Positions 12,284-18,340 are shown, counted from the first letter of the stretch. The stretch: 22,751 bases of DNA from Priapulus caudatus (GCF_000485595.1 NW_014578050.1:39443-62193); one strand, 5' to 3'. The notes: generated from the sequence alone by a model not told the origin. Program-made: numbers and translations.

Positions 12284-15021
12284 TGCTAGGTGGCGCCGGG
12301 CGTCCGATCGTGAAGGGCGGCGGCGTGCAGACGTCCCCGCCGCACCAGCCGCGCCTCAACCTCCCGCAGCAGACGCTGCTGCCGCAGGGGAAGGGTCTCG
12401 GCATTCCCGGAGGCGGAGGTGGAGGAGGCGGCGGCGCCATGGCGACGCAGGCCGACATCGGGAAGCTGCTCGAGCAGCAGCAGCGCCTCCTGGTGGCGCA
12501 GCAGCAGCAGCGCGCGATGAACGCGTCGCCGCTGCCACAGCGCTCTGTCGCCATCGTGCCGCCGCAGCCGATCGTGCCGCCGCAGCAGCTGCCGACGCCA
12601 GGGGGCGCCGGCGGGGCGATGACGCCCGCGCAGGCGGCGCTGCTGTTGCGCAACATGATCAACCCGACGACGCTGCGGCACATGCAGCATCTCGCCGCCG
12701 CGCAGCAGATGCGAGGGGGCGTGGCCGGCGGCGGCAGCGGCGGGATGGACCCGCGGCTCCGCGGACTGAACCCGCTCGCCTTGCAGCAGCTGCAGCTGCA
12801 GCTACAGCAGCAGGTAAGTGAATCACACGGCGGTGCTGCATTGTCAGGGTTCGTAGCGGGTCTTCCAAAGTCTTATAAGTACTTATTTTGCCAAAAATAA
12901 AATAAGGGCCCTTATTAGTACTTATTTTTGGTAAAACCTTAGAAAAGTACTTAATAAGTTAATAGTCCTTATTTTTTGTCGGTAGAAGGTGCAGGGTGTC
13001 GGTAGAAGGTGCAGGGTGTCGGTAGAAGGTGCAGGGTGTCGGTAGAAGGTGCAGGGTGTCGGTAGAAGGTGCAGGATGTCGGTTGAAGGTGCAGGGTGTC
13101 GGTAGAAGGTGCAGGATGTCGGTAGAAGGTGCAGGGTGTCGGTAGAAGGTGCAGGATGTCGGTATTCGGAAAAACAATAAGTCAATGATTTTTGGCGCAT
13201 GCTGCCAATAGTAGACACAGGGCTGGCCGGAATCGCAACGTTCCACAGCGGGGATATTTTGTGATCGAGTTCTGTCGTGTCGTCGTCTGACATTTGCTTG
13301 TTTTGCGCTCCGGCAGCAATCGCCAGAGCCGCCGCAACCACAAGCGCAGCATGACATTTACATGGTCCTCTGAGACGATATATATATTAATATATATATA
13401 ATATGTAATATATATATATATATTATATACAGGGTGCAAAATTAACGGGAGTCCGGAGTCAAATACTCCGTGATTTACTGTCTGATTTGACATCTGCAGG
13501 AGTCTGTGGGACTCCCTGAAAATTCTGTTATACTAACAAGTTCGTTCCAGAGCACGGCCTCACGGAATTACCGTATTTTGTTCAGCAAATGCCCAAAGAA
13601 AATTTGGCAGACGTGCATCGCATGAATCTTCAAATACGCACATGCGTTATTGTTGTTGTGCTTTAGTTTTGAACTTTCAGACTGTGTACTCCCTCATTTT
13701 GCTACAGACTCCCTCTTTTTGAGGGCAGGGTTGGACTGTTTCTAACCCTGTATATGTATATATATATATATCGTAGTCCATGAGATAATATAAGCGTCAG
13801 CTGCGCACAGCACGATTATTATACAAGGGAGGGGGGGCGGTGGCGAAATTAGACGCCGGCTGTTGCCAGGGCACCGTCTGACATTTACACAAAGTAATTT
13901 ACAATAACATGAGTGTCGCGTATGGCACGGCTGACATTGCCACAGGGCACCAGCACTTGCTACTGTATATGTGCTTTGTATTCGGTTATTCATTCATTTA
14001 TTCGTTCACTTATTTATTCAACAGTATAACATCGTTTCACATTAAATCTGAGACTTGTTGATAATGTTTGATGCGAAAGCGAGTGCTTCACATCGAACAA
14101 TATAGTAAAATTTTATTGACGTATTGTCTAGACCATAGATATATACAACGACATGTGTTGTATATATATATGTCTAGACGCATTCTCTGGTTCGCTTGAT
14201 ACAATGCAAATATGCTCAACAACCACCATCCCGATTTTGACGATTTTTTTTTACTATCCCTGCGGGATACCAAGCATTGAAATCTGGTATCCAACACAAG
14301 AATCTACTATCCCGCGGATATCGGGATACCGCTAATTTCGACCCCTGCAGTATTGTACGGTAGTGTAGTATATGTACGTGTGAACATCGAGTAACCTAGA
14401 AGTGTACATAGTGTAAACATATACGTGAACACAGGAGTTGGCGAAAGTCAAAATCAGGGGGGCGATTGTGTCTTTTTATTCACCAATATTGACATTATAC
14501 ACTAATGGACTTCAGGCCAAATTGTTTGTATCATTGAACGTTCGTAAGTCGGGGAGTCTCTGTATCTATCTCTTATCTCTCAGCGGCAGCAGCAGCAAAA
14601 ACAACAACAGCAGCAGCAGCAGCAGCAGCAACGGTAGCAGCAGCAACAACAACAATAACAACGTCAGCCAATCATGTACTAACGTGATGTATCTATCTCT
14701 CTCTCTCTCAGCAGCAGCAACAACAACAACAGCAGTAGCAACAACAACAAAAACAATAACAACGTCAGCCAGTCGTGTACTAACGTGATGTATCTATCTC
14801 TCTCGCTCTCAGCAGCAGCAACAACAACAACAACAATAACAACGTCAGCCAGTCATGTACTAACGTGATGTATCTATCTCTCTCTCTCAGCAGCAGCAAC
14901 AACAACAACAGCAGCAGCAGCAGCAACAACAACAACAACAATAACAATGTCAGCCAGTCGTGTACTAACGTGATGTATCTATCTTTCTCTCTCAGCAGCA
15001 GCAACAGCAACAACAGCAGCA

Positions 15022-15058
<37 letters not shown>

Positions 15059-15277
15059 GCGATGCACGGTCTGAGCCTGAACCTGCCCGTCGCGGCATCG
15101 TCGGCATCGTCATCCTCCCTCGCCTCTCCTCAGATGTCCGTCAGCCGCTCGTCGCCCGTCGGACTCGCCAAGTGGTTCGGCCAGGACGTGCTGAAGCAGG
15201 CGCCCCCTATGCCGCAGCCGCAGAAGGCGCTCACCGTCGACGAACTCGAGAGGCTCTCGCAGGTCGCCGGAAACTAG
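562..15277 (+). CDS. EIF4ENIF1: eIF4E transporter 4E-T, 15 visible exons, 5' end missing
   Basis: 4E-T binds eIF4E through a YX4L-Phi motif and DDX6 through a Cup homology region, and gathers repressed mRNPs in P-bodies; it also shuttles eIF4E into the nucleus. Exons inferred from frame, homology and GT-AG borders: 562-854, 1463-1613, 2500-2659, 3145-3710, 4136-4308, 4657-4840, 5560-5961, 7288-7541, 9110-9202, 9622-9798, 10196-10388, 10598-10743, 11378-11654, 12164-12813, 14996-15277. All junction phases agree. Family landmarks appear in the order of the human protein: YSRSDLL, LWDPDRW, LSPQRRSFG, GSGRIVS, PEWFSAGP, FDFNQFFN, SRFSHWF, RIPSPL, FTPTSV and SSPVGLAKWFG. The spliced length is about 4.0 kb (about 1330 codons), longer than vertebrate 4E-T. 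No initiator ATG is visible. Exon 8 is frame-disrupted. Identification is very secure; exact borders of exon 8 are not. Confidence 0.95.
855..1215 (+). repeat. 40-bp minisatellite seeded on the exon 1 donor site
   Basis: About eight degenerate copies of a unit containing ggtcagtgtctgggggtgaa followed by a gttggggggatcctctctga-like half. The first copy is the functional donor itself (AAG|gtcagtgtctggggg at 852-869). Later copies carry gaggtcagtg, gaagtcagtg or gagttcagtg, so GT-containing donor-like sites recur. Using any of them would add an in-frame stop within a few codons (V-S-V-W-G-stop after the first). The rest of this intron (1216-1462) holds a GT/GC-rich alternating tract at about 1330-1425. 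Confidence 0.85.
1463..1613 (+). CDS. EIF4ENIF1: 4E-T exon 2: WDPDRW block
   Basis: The acceptor ctttcttcggcag| joins in phase 0 to exon 1 and the donor is CAG|gtatgg, leaving one base. The protein includes SGLWDPDRW, matching the GVWDPEKW motif just after the eIF4E-binding region of vertebrate 4E-T, then a charged stretch with DLDREL. The following exon supplies two bases to make an Asp codon, giving DPKER as in DPRER of the human protein. Confidence 0.9.
1680..1834 (+). repeat. dispersed repeat C, copy 1
   Basis: This block in intron 2 matches 7643-7794 in intron 8 in the same orientation. Shared landmarks are a gcatgcat- or gtgcatga-type start, tttacgggggc, ttttggca, atcgcccygagcccc and cgtgtattt then ttcactgg at the right end. 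This copy has an internal duplication of ggggctctttttggcattt. No open frame of note. The family is unknown to me. Confidence 0.65.
1915..2475 (+). repeat. CTTACTTGCTGTG minisatellite and polypyrimidine tract in intron 2
   Basis: Copies of a roughly 25-bp unit around ccttacttgctgtggttgcc occur at about 1915-2030 and again at 2240-2300, separated by AT-rich single-copy sequence. From about 2300 to 2475 the strand is almost pure C/T (ccctctctcc runs), ending shortly before the exon 3 acceptor. It presumably contributes a very long pyrimidine tract for that splice site. Its complement gives long Glu/Arg open frames that I regard as shadows. Confidence 0.7.
2500..2659 (+). CDS. EIF4ENIF1: 4E-T exon 3: LSPQRRSFG block
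   Basis: The acceptor gtgttgcag| ends a roughly 200-bp C/T-rich tract and the donor is ACAG|gtgagc. The product reads DPKERLRDEERDDIVLSPQ and then RRSFGTGCHV, the most conserved N-terminal segment of animal 4E-T after the eIF4E motif. It ends in a Ser/Arg/Thr-rich linker. The exon leaves two bases (AG) that combine with C from exon 4 to give Ser. Confidence 0.92.
3007..3144 (+). repeat. 44-bp triplication ending in the exon 4 acceptor
   Basis: Units start at 3007, 3051 and 3095, each opening tttttacgtcgacttcg (the third tttttgcgtcgactttg) followed by tactcaa and a pyrimidine-rich cctcgttg end. The first two are 44 bp with only a few differences. The third diverges at its end, where cgttgtcgttgcag is the real acceptor of exon 4. 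The rest of intron 3 (2660-3006) shows nothing I recognise. Confidence 0.85.
3145..3710 (+). CDS. EIF4ENIF1: 4E-T exon 4: Arg-Asp repeats and Cup homology region (DDX6 binding)
   Basis: The acceptor is gtcgttgcag| and the donor AAAG|gtttgc. Early in the exon VGSGRIVSRD matches IGSGRIIS of human 4E-T. A stretch of RD, RDLRD and RDARD repeats (about 3220-3310), a Gly run and more Arg/Asp follow. At 3488-3562 the protein reads EPEWFSAGPASQHETIELHG, the Cup homology segment whose IEL and downstream hydrophobics contact the DDX6 RecA2 domain in 4E-T. The rest is a Lys/Glu/Arg-rich, probably disordered tail. The donor lies only 13 bp before a short dispersed repeat inserted in the next intron. Confidence 0.92.
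3724..3966 (+). mobile_element. dispersed repeat B, copy 1 (MITE-like, non-autonomous)
   Basis: The block begins CAGGGTGCAAAATTAAC and ends gttaatttctacccctg, which reads CAGGGGTAGAAATTAAC on the other strand, so the termini are imperfect inverted repeats. It matches 13430-13750 over most of its length. Sub-terminal sequence repeats gactccct several times. It has no coding capacity. CAGGG termini suggest a hAT-type MITE, but I cannot see a clean 8-bp target duplication. The remainder of intron 4 includes a TAA/ATA-rich stretch at about 4010-4090. Confidence 0.7.
4136..4308 (+). CDS. EIF4ENIF1: 4E-T exon 5: FDFNQFFN block
   Basis: The acceptor ctattctgtag| and donor TCT|gtgagt flank a phase-matched exon. 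One base from exon 4 plus AC gives Asp, and it ends in phase 0. The first part is a polar linker; the end reads NFDFNQFFNIDGLPGF, matching DFDFNEFFNLDKVP of vertebrate 4E-T. Confidence 0.9.
4309..5559 (+). other. introns 5 and 6 flanking exon 6
   Basis: Intron 5 (4309-4656) contains a TCT/CAT-rich stretch from about 4530 that leads into the acceptor. Intron 6 (4841-5559) has a pyrimidine-rich first part (about 4860-5060) and an AT-rich middle. I see no gene, RNA gene or clear repeat family in either. Confidence 0.6.
4657..4840 (+). CDS. EIF4ENIF1: 4E-T exon 6: SRFSHWF block
   Basis: A long pyrimidine-rich tract (TCT/CAT) precedes the acceptor tctcgcag|, and the donor AACG|gtgagt is strong. 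The exon enters in phase 0. SVSRFSHWFHRQ matches SASRFSRWFSNP of human 4E-T. A Gly/Ser/His-rich stretch and SSMHEELL (human TPHEELERL) follow. The last base joins AC of exon 7 to give Asp. Confidence 0.92.
5560..5961 (+). CDS. EIF4ENIF1: 4E-T exon 7: two polyglutamine tracts
   Basis: The acceptor cttgtctcgcag| and donor CAGA|gtaagc are both good. It opens with DLDGNKSPVIASPTPDF. Two Gln-rich tracts follow: 5652-5726, mixed with His, and 5793-5873, nearly pure CAG. It ends in VNILSLLQGAGAHINENL, which corresponds to VDILEMLQKAKVDL of human 4E-T. The near-pure CAG makes this tract prone to length change; vertebrate 4E-T has no comparable polyQ here. Confidence 0.88.
6443..7266 (+). repeat. 17-bp minisatellite in intron 7
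   Basis: From about 6443 to 6603 the sequence is a nearly perfect 17-bp tandem repeat, gtctcgagtctcaccgt, with occasional gtcgcgag variants. From there to about 7266 the array continues in degenerate form, with tgtctcac recurring. Since the unit is 17 bp and has no stop, all three forward frames are open and encode the same 17-residue cycle rich in Ser, Val, Arg, Leu and Cys. This produces artefactual frames of 240-375 codons. The array ends about 20 bp before the exon 8 acceptor. The first part of the intron (5962-6442) shows nothing recognisable. Confidence 0.85.
7288..7541 (+). CDS. EIF4ENIF1: 4E-T exon 8, frame-disrupted
   Basis: The acceptor gtctcgttgcag| (AG at 7286-7287) and donor CAG|gtgagt (7542) look genuine, and the exon length of 254 fits the phases on both sides. 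Read through, however, a TGA stands in frame at 7395-7397. After it the same frame gives MAGRQQQEMDRLQQ and VKAYTEQLETTLVKPGQ, plausible 4E-T coding that continues into exon 9. Upstream, a DGGKAKS patch lies in one other frame (7289-7309) and a GKASMQGMVDG patch in a third. Single bases missing near 7288, 7310 and the G run near 7430 would join these patches and restore the net phase. Sequence error, a mis-set border or real damage are all possible. Confidence 0.6.
7643..7794 (+). repeat. dispersed repeat C, copy 2
   Basis: The counterpart of 1680-1834. It shares tttacgggggc, cttttggca, the gccc/gagcccc block and the end cgtgtattt then ttcactgg, with moderate divergence. It has a single ggggg-ttttggca module where copy 1 has two. 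Sequence to about 8590 downstream in intron 8 is AT-rich and contains paired phrases such as ccttgaaaagtcgcttgaa (7915) and ccttgaaaagtcccttgaag (8381), perhaps another decayed element. Confidence 0.6.
8610..9060 (+). repeat. AGT/CAG trinucleotide block with ~60-bp higher-order unit
   Basis: AGT, AGC and AAC triplets dominate. A higher-order unit of the form agtaacagcggtactagcag-tggcagcagtatcagtacta-gtaccagtgacagt recurs about four times (near 8715, 8800, 8875 and 8980). Its forward and reverse frames give Val/Ala and Leu/Thr runs without stops; these have no sign of being genes. It lies just upstream of the exon 9 acceptor. Confidence 0.8.
9110..9202 (+). CDS. EIF4ENIF1: 4E-T exon 9
   Basis: A 31-codon exon in phase 0 at both ends, with acceptor gatttgcag| and donor AAG|gtattg. 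It encodes a Gly/His/Pro-rich segment ending PLHGRPMHEQDLLK, which runs into ELLP of exon 10. This resembles PVPKNILQELLG of human 4E-T. The sequence is low in complexity, so support comes mainly from phase, splice sites and this short match. Confidence 0.78.
9209..9560 (+). repeat. (CT)n tracts in intron 9
   Basis: Two long CT dinucleotide runs (about 9209-9260 and 9390-9560) separated by C/T-rich sequence fill most of this 419-bp intron, between donor AAG|gtattg and acceptor cttcttcag. The next intron (9799-10195) and the short one at 10389-10597 contain nothing I recognise. Confidence 0.85.
9622..9798 (+). CDS. EIF4ENIF1: 4E-T exon 10, ends in CAG run
   Basis: The acceptor ccccttcttcag| and donor CAG|gtgacg bound 59 codons, phase 0 at both ends. 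It begins ELLP, then a Thr/Ala-rich run, then MSKLNVPNTLPLMNPNRP and TPQEQQLVSFLRGQQQQQ. The final CAG repeats run right up to the donor, so the splice-site consensus CAG|gt is itself the last glutamine codon of a repeat. Confidence 0.82.
10196..10388 (+). CDS. EIF4ENIF1: 4E-T exon 11: polyQ then RIPSPL
   Basis: The acceptor ttcgcacag| and donor CCAG|gtgagt are good. The protein starts MAPSVVIQRSPSPQTP, continues FQGLVGRGASPHDFL and a Gln/His tract (about 10319-10367), and ends RIPSPLP. RIPSP followed by GF from exon 12 matches RIPSPIGF of human 4E-T. The ATG at 10196 is internal, not a start. Confidence 0.88.
10598..10743 (+). CDS. EIF4ENIF1: 4E-T exon 12: proline-rich segment
   Basis: The acceptor ttcacgtcgcag| and donor CAG|gtaggc are good. 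One base carried from exon 11 plus GG gives Gly. The product GFIQQPPALPHAPSPVYPG and the following SPIPRVPSPQ are rich in Pro and Ser-Pro, as expected for the disordered middle of 4E-T. It leaves in phase 0. Confidence 0.87.
10760..11065 (+). repeat. degenerate ~17-bp minisatellite (ACTGAAGCCCTA) in intron 12
   Basis: Phrases of the type taatactgaagccc, taacactgaagcc and tcttatactgaagc follow one another with variable spacing from about 10760. A last copy, cataacattgaagccccc, reappears at 11343 immediately before the exon 13 acceptor. The AT-rich sequence between (11066-11340) has two related phrases, agggtaggtaggtagggaaa and agggtcggtcgggaaacc. Confidence 0.7.
11378..11654 (+). CDS. EIF4ENIF1: 4E-T exon 13: helical KKKLEEQKENYRRR and FTPTSV motif
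   Basis: The acceptor ggtgtgcgcag| and donor CAAG|gtagcg bound the exon. It encodes ELIVHTQNIMQNALIKKKLE and then EQKENYRRRQQVELQRSKSP, a charged, probably helical stretch. A Gln/Gly-rich linker and FTPTSVMKNM follow, matching FTPTSVIRKM of human 4E-T. The last G joins AC of exon 14 to give Asp. Confidence 0.92.
11695..11865 (+). repeat. 85-bp tandem duplication in intron 13
   Basis: Two consecutive copies start at 11695 and 11781 with gttacgatgtta and gttacgctgtta. They share cgaatgtgtgcgttcgcaaa and ttaatgctggcattggctct, each ending in tacag or tgcag. A third start (gttactccgg) is seen at 11866. Each copy ends in an acceptor-like ctctRcag. Downstream are an AT palindrome (atataatatgatagcatattatat, about 11974-11999) and a (GTGC)n tract at 12060-12120. 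Confidence 0.8.
12164..12813 (+). CDS. EIF4ENIF1: 4E-T exon 14: long Gln/Pro/Gly-rich exon
   Basis: The acceptor cgtgtgttgcag| follows a GTGC-repeat region and the donor is CAG|gtaagt. The 216 codons include a 12-Gln tract (12247-12282), Gly- and Pro-rich linkers, AALLLRNMINPTTLRHMQHL (comparable to the LVQRMLAQGVHPQHLPSLL region of human 4E-T), and an end of LQQLQLQLQQQ that abuts the donor. It leaves in phase 0. Confidence 0.87.
12865..12965 (+). repeat. foldback palindrome centred on GGGCCC
   Basis: AATAAGGGCCCTTATT at about 12901-12916 is a perfect palindrome. It is flanked by ttttgccaaaaataa on the left and ttatttttggtaaaa on the right, which are inverted copies with one mismatch, and by agtacttatt phrases. 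It looks like a small foldback or MITE remnant at the start of the last intron. Confidence 0.65.
12981..13160 (+). repeat. 20-bp minisatellite, nine copies
   Basis: Exactly nine consecutive 20-bp units of ggtagaaggtgcagggtgtc lie from 12981 to 13160, with only gggtg/ggatg and one ggta/ggtt variants. The near-identity indicates recent expansion. Complementary frames give a repeated Thr-Phe-Tyr-Arg-His-Pro cycle that is not a gene. Confidence 0.92.
13430..13750 (+). mobile_element. dispersed repeat B, copy 2 (MITE-like)
   Basis: It starts CAGGGTGCAAAATTAAC like copy 1 and ends tttctaaccctg, which reads CAGGGTTAGAAA on the other strand, giving short imperfect terminal inverted repeats. It carries about 80 bp extra (about 13583-13665) compared with 3724-3966. 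It sits inside an AT dinucleotide tract (tatata on both sides), so a target duplication cannot be resolved. Confidence 0.72.
13751..14117 (+). other. unassigned part of the last intron
   Basis: An AT dinucleotide stretch is followed by sequence with no recognisable gene or repeat family, except a run of attcattcatttattcgttc-type tetranucleotide repetition near 13987-14015. Confidence 0.5.
14118..14347 (+). repeat. dispersed repeat A, copy 2
   Basis: Same orientation and same ends as the block at 1-360 but without its internal 170 bp. It contains a 9-bp inverted pair (caacgacatgtgttgtatata) and an AT run near the left end. The right 130 bp is nearly identical to copy 1, indicating a fairly young family. 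Confidence 0.78.
14561..14995 (+). repeat. tandem array of five 3' splice-site modules
   Basis: Modules of branch-point box, pyrimidine tract, AG and CAG/CAA run are repeated head to tail. AG dinucleotides end at 14583, 14711, 14812, 14890 and 14995. Perfect TACTAAC boxes stand at 14677-14683, 14778-14784, 14858-14864 and 14963-14969, each 27-29 nt before its AG. The text between shares gtcagcca, gtactaacgtgatgtatcta and tctctctctcag. After each of the first four AGs the CAG frame ends in TAG or TAA (16-18, 9, 9 and 17 codons in); only the fifth reads on into the terminal exon. Confidence 0.9.
14996..15277 (+). CDS. EIF4ENIF1: 4E-T terminal exon 15: C-terminal SSPVGLAKWFG block and stop
   Basis: The acceptor ctttctctctcag| (AG 14994-14995) opens directly into a CAG/CAA tract of about 20 glutamines. 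RAMHGLSLNLPV, a Ser/Ala linker, SSPVGLAKWFGQDVLKQ and LTVDELERLSQVAGN follow, then TAG at 15275-15277. The block matches SSPVGLAKWFGSDVLQQ and ISVDELE at the very end of human 4E-T, so this is the natural C-terminus. The acceptor is the fifth in a tandem series of near-identical acceptor modules upstream; it is the only one whose CAG frame stays open. Confidence 0.94.
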
Positions 15278-18200
15278 CGGGCGCCACCGCGTTTTTTGAA
15301 GGTCGCGAGATTTGTCAGTTAGTCGTTTTTTAGCGAGTTTTCCAGAGTTTCCAGGGTTCAAAACGTAGAGAAATGAATCGTCGCGACAATTTGTCGAGTA
15401 GTTAAGAATGAAGCGCGAGCGAGGCGAGCAGTGCTGTCAGAGCGGTGCCGAGTATAGAGACCAAAATCACCCTTTATGTGTTCACGTGTGTATATGTGTG
15501 TGCGTTTGTCTGTGTGTGTGTGTGTGTATGTGTGTGTGCGTTTGTGTGTGTGTGCGTGCGCGTGCGCGTTTGCACGCGTGTGTTTGTAAATTGGGTTGAA
15601 CGAGCATTCGTGTAAACGACTTTTTTCCCTCGTATTGTTGCTGTCGTTGTTGTTGTTGTTGTTGTTGTACATTATGGTTATTTATGGTTACACGCAGGAC
15701 AAAGACATTCTGTTGCTATTTACGTCTGAACTTTACAGTCGGCATTTACGAAAAGCTCAAAAGGGAAAAAATGTGTGTAAAAAGACGTGTGTGCATCTCT
15801 CAGTACTAACTAAGGGCGGGCAGGTGCAGCGTTATTAGGTGCATGCGTACGCTCCTAAGTGTTTGTGGTTTATTTCGTAGGTTTTTTCATTTCTATTAAT
15901 GCTTTGATCGTTTCACTGATTATGGATTACCAGTGTGATATGGTTCAACGATTGCGTGCCACGTAGCCCAGGTGGGCTTGTAGACTGTTAGAGTTGACTC
16001 GTGGGAGGGGGGTTGTGCTGCCCTGCTGCGCTGACCAAGGAGTTGTTGCCAGGTCGTACATTCAGCTTTGTTTGAGGTAGCCCTACCAGTGTAGCTGCAT
16101 TCCTACTACAGCAAATCCCTGCAACAGTAGTGAAGGGGCTACACTGGCAGAGAGCTAGCTTCATGGCTTCGGCTGAGCGGTCTCGTTAAGCAAATTAGGG
16201 CTAGAATTCAAGCGATTAGGGCTTTCGAGGCGGAATTCAAGCTGCATCTTGAACTTTGTCCGAGTCTAGGCGTTCCCGTCGTTGACGTTGTTCGTAGAGT
16301 GCGCGTTTCTTTGTGTTTTGTGGTGCAAGGTGAGCATGGCCCCGCGCTGGCGCATGCGTCGTGTTTGTCGGTAGTGAGTAGTGGAGCGCCGGAGCCTCTG
16401 CCTTCCCGCGCGCGAGGATGCAACGCGATGGCGCGAAATTTAGATTCGCGTCGCCGAGCAAATTAAATGCGCGGAGGAGGATGCAACGAGATACGGCGTC
16501 CGTGCTTACGGAGGGGTAAGGAGGATGCAAGGTTCATAGTGACAGCGGTGATGTTCGGGCGCCGACGTTACAAGCATTTATCGTTTACGGCGCTCTTAAA
16601 TAATAGTTGTTAGTGGGTATTTTTGCAATAGTACTCGCGGTGTAGTGAAGCTAGTACTGCCCTTTAGTAACCTTACCCTCCCCCTCCCCACCAGCGACAC
16701 GCACTCACTTTCTCTCTGTCTCTGTGTTTTGTTCACCCTCCGTGTTGCCGGTTTGCAATTATCGTGTGTGTGTCTATATATAAACTAGCTTCGCGCCATA
16801 TCAGATCGTCAGTAGTGTGTTTGTGCGCGTGTTTGTGTTTTGTGTTTGTAGTAGATGTCTGTGCTTGCGTGTGAGAGCGCTTGAGTACGATTTCCTTCTA
16901 AGTTTAACGTTCTAAGTTCTAAGTTCTAAGTTCTAAGTCAAGAGTCGACTTAACAGTGATGTCGTTTGTTTGTTCGCTAAACATTGTACAGATTGCGCCT
17001 ACCAGGTGGCTTGTTTTGCATTGTCGGTGGCGCCCTCGAGTGATGGGCGGAGTAACTTCGGCGTGTGTTTGCCGGCTCAGCCACCCTTGTATATATAGGA
17101 TACTCGTTTTTTTGCTATTTTTTTCCTGTGTTGCTTTCGGTGATTGATGTACTTTAATTCGGGTTTACAGATTTCGTGCGAGAGAGAGAGAGAGCGAGAG
17201 TGAGAGTGATAAAGAGAGAGAGAGAACGATAAAGAGAGAGAGAGAGAGAGAGGTTGGGGGAAGGAGCAATGTTAGCTTGTCTCCCCGTTACTAGTTACTG
17301 GTTACTGTCGTGTGTGCAGCACGCTCTAGGCGTATAGATTCCCCTGTGTTGTCCCCGTTCAGGTACGCTCAGGAGCAGTTGACGCTGGCAGCGCGGCCAC
17401 ATCGCATGCTCTTGTTTGTCGTTTGTCTTCGATTTTTGCCTCGGAGAATTTTTCCCGCAAGACAGGTGCGACACTATAGCGCGTCGGCTCCAGCGGTAGT
17501 TTTTTTGCTGCTAATGTTTTTTTTCCGTTATTCAAATGCGACTAGCGTGTCTTGGGCCCACGTACTGTTATGTTCCGTCGTGATATATGCTCATGTATGA
17601 TTTCCTGTGGTTTTTTTTTTCAGTGTCAGTTTGTGTCGCGAGCGGTTTTTTCCGTTTAAGCGTTGCTCGCGCGAGAGCGTTCTTTTGTTTTGTGTGCAGA
17701 AATCACGCGCGCGTGCGTCCGAGTGTCTTAAGTTTTCTAGTATGTTCGTTATGGCGTTGCAAGCTTTCTGATCCCATCAATGTATTTATTTTGCCAAATT
17801 GATGTGGGTTGAAAAAAAAGTGCTGGGACCGAGCATTCCGCTGTCGTGATTGTAAATATGAGTTTGATTTTTCCCCCGCGGCGCACAAATCTTCGGGAGC
17901 TCAAGGTTTGTTCCCCTTCCTTTTCTTTGTTTTTGTGGTAATTTTTCGCTTTATTTTTACCCGCTGGAGGTACGTACATTCATTTATTCAGCGACGTAAG
18001 TGTAGGAATATTGCTGGAAGGGGTGCGACGGATATTCGCAGGTCTTGACTTTCCGGAGTACGAGATACCTCCCTCACCTCCTCCCCAGCTATAGGCGAAA
18101 GACGGCGGTTAGGGTACGCTTTATGCTGGCTCTCGTGCCACTATGGTTTCCTTATCTCTCCCCCTTCCCCGGATCACAAGATTGTTATCGTGTATATATC

Positions 18201-18340
18201 ATAGCGGGTAGACTCACGCCCACTGGTGGGGCCGATTGTAAAGAGGTGCTCACTGGTAACGAATGGTTACTATTTTTGTAAGGACGTTTCGTCATTTGTG
18301 GGCGGGTGACCTGTTAGCGTGAGCTGGTCATTAAAAAAAA
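15278..18340 (+). other. 4E-T 3' UTR and flanking sequence
   Basis: No supported gene. It holds a GT-rich alternating tract (about 15480-15590), a (GTT)n run near 15640-15668, ttctaagtt repeats at 16899-16940, and GA runs at 17178-17252. Possible poly(A) signals on the plus strand are ATTAAA at 16462 and 18330 and AATAAA at 18552, 18699 and 18850; I cannot tell which is used, so the UTR end is undefined. Several short frames exist but show no codon bias or family match. Confidence 0.55.
16084..16149 (+). other. imperfect hairpin in the probable 3' UTR
   Basis: CCAGTGTAGC at 16086-16095 pairs perfectly with GCTACACTGG at 16138-16147. Inside, ACTAC pairs with GTAGT and GCA with TGC, leaving a loop around aatccc. 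It is of pre-miRNA size but with several internal mismatches. Confidence 0.4.

Noticed and set aside
11790-12683. 297-codon minus-strand frame
   Set aside because: It is antisense to exon 14 and extends through the GTGC repeat; composition (Cys, Pro, Thr-His runs) reflects repeats, not a protein.
12981-13160. CRISPR-like array
   Set aside because: The units are contiguous without unique spacers, and the context is an animal intron.
14780-15067. Poly-leucine minus-strand frame
   Set aside because: It is the complement of the CAG/CAA acceptor array.
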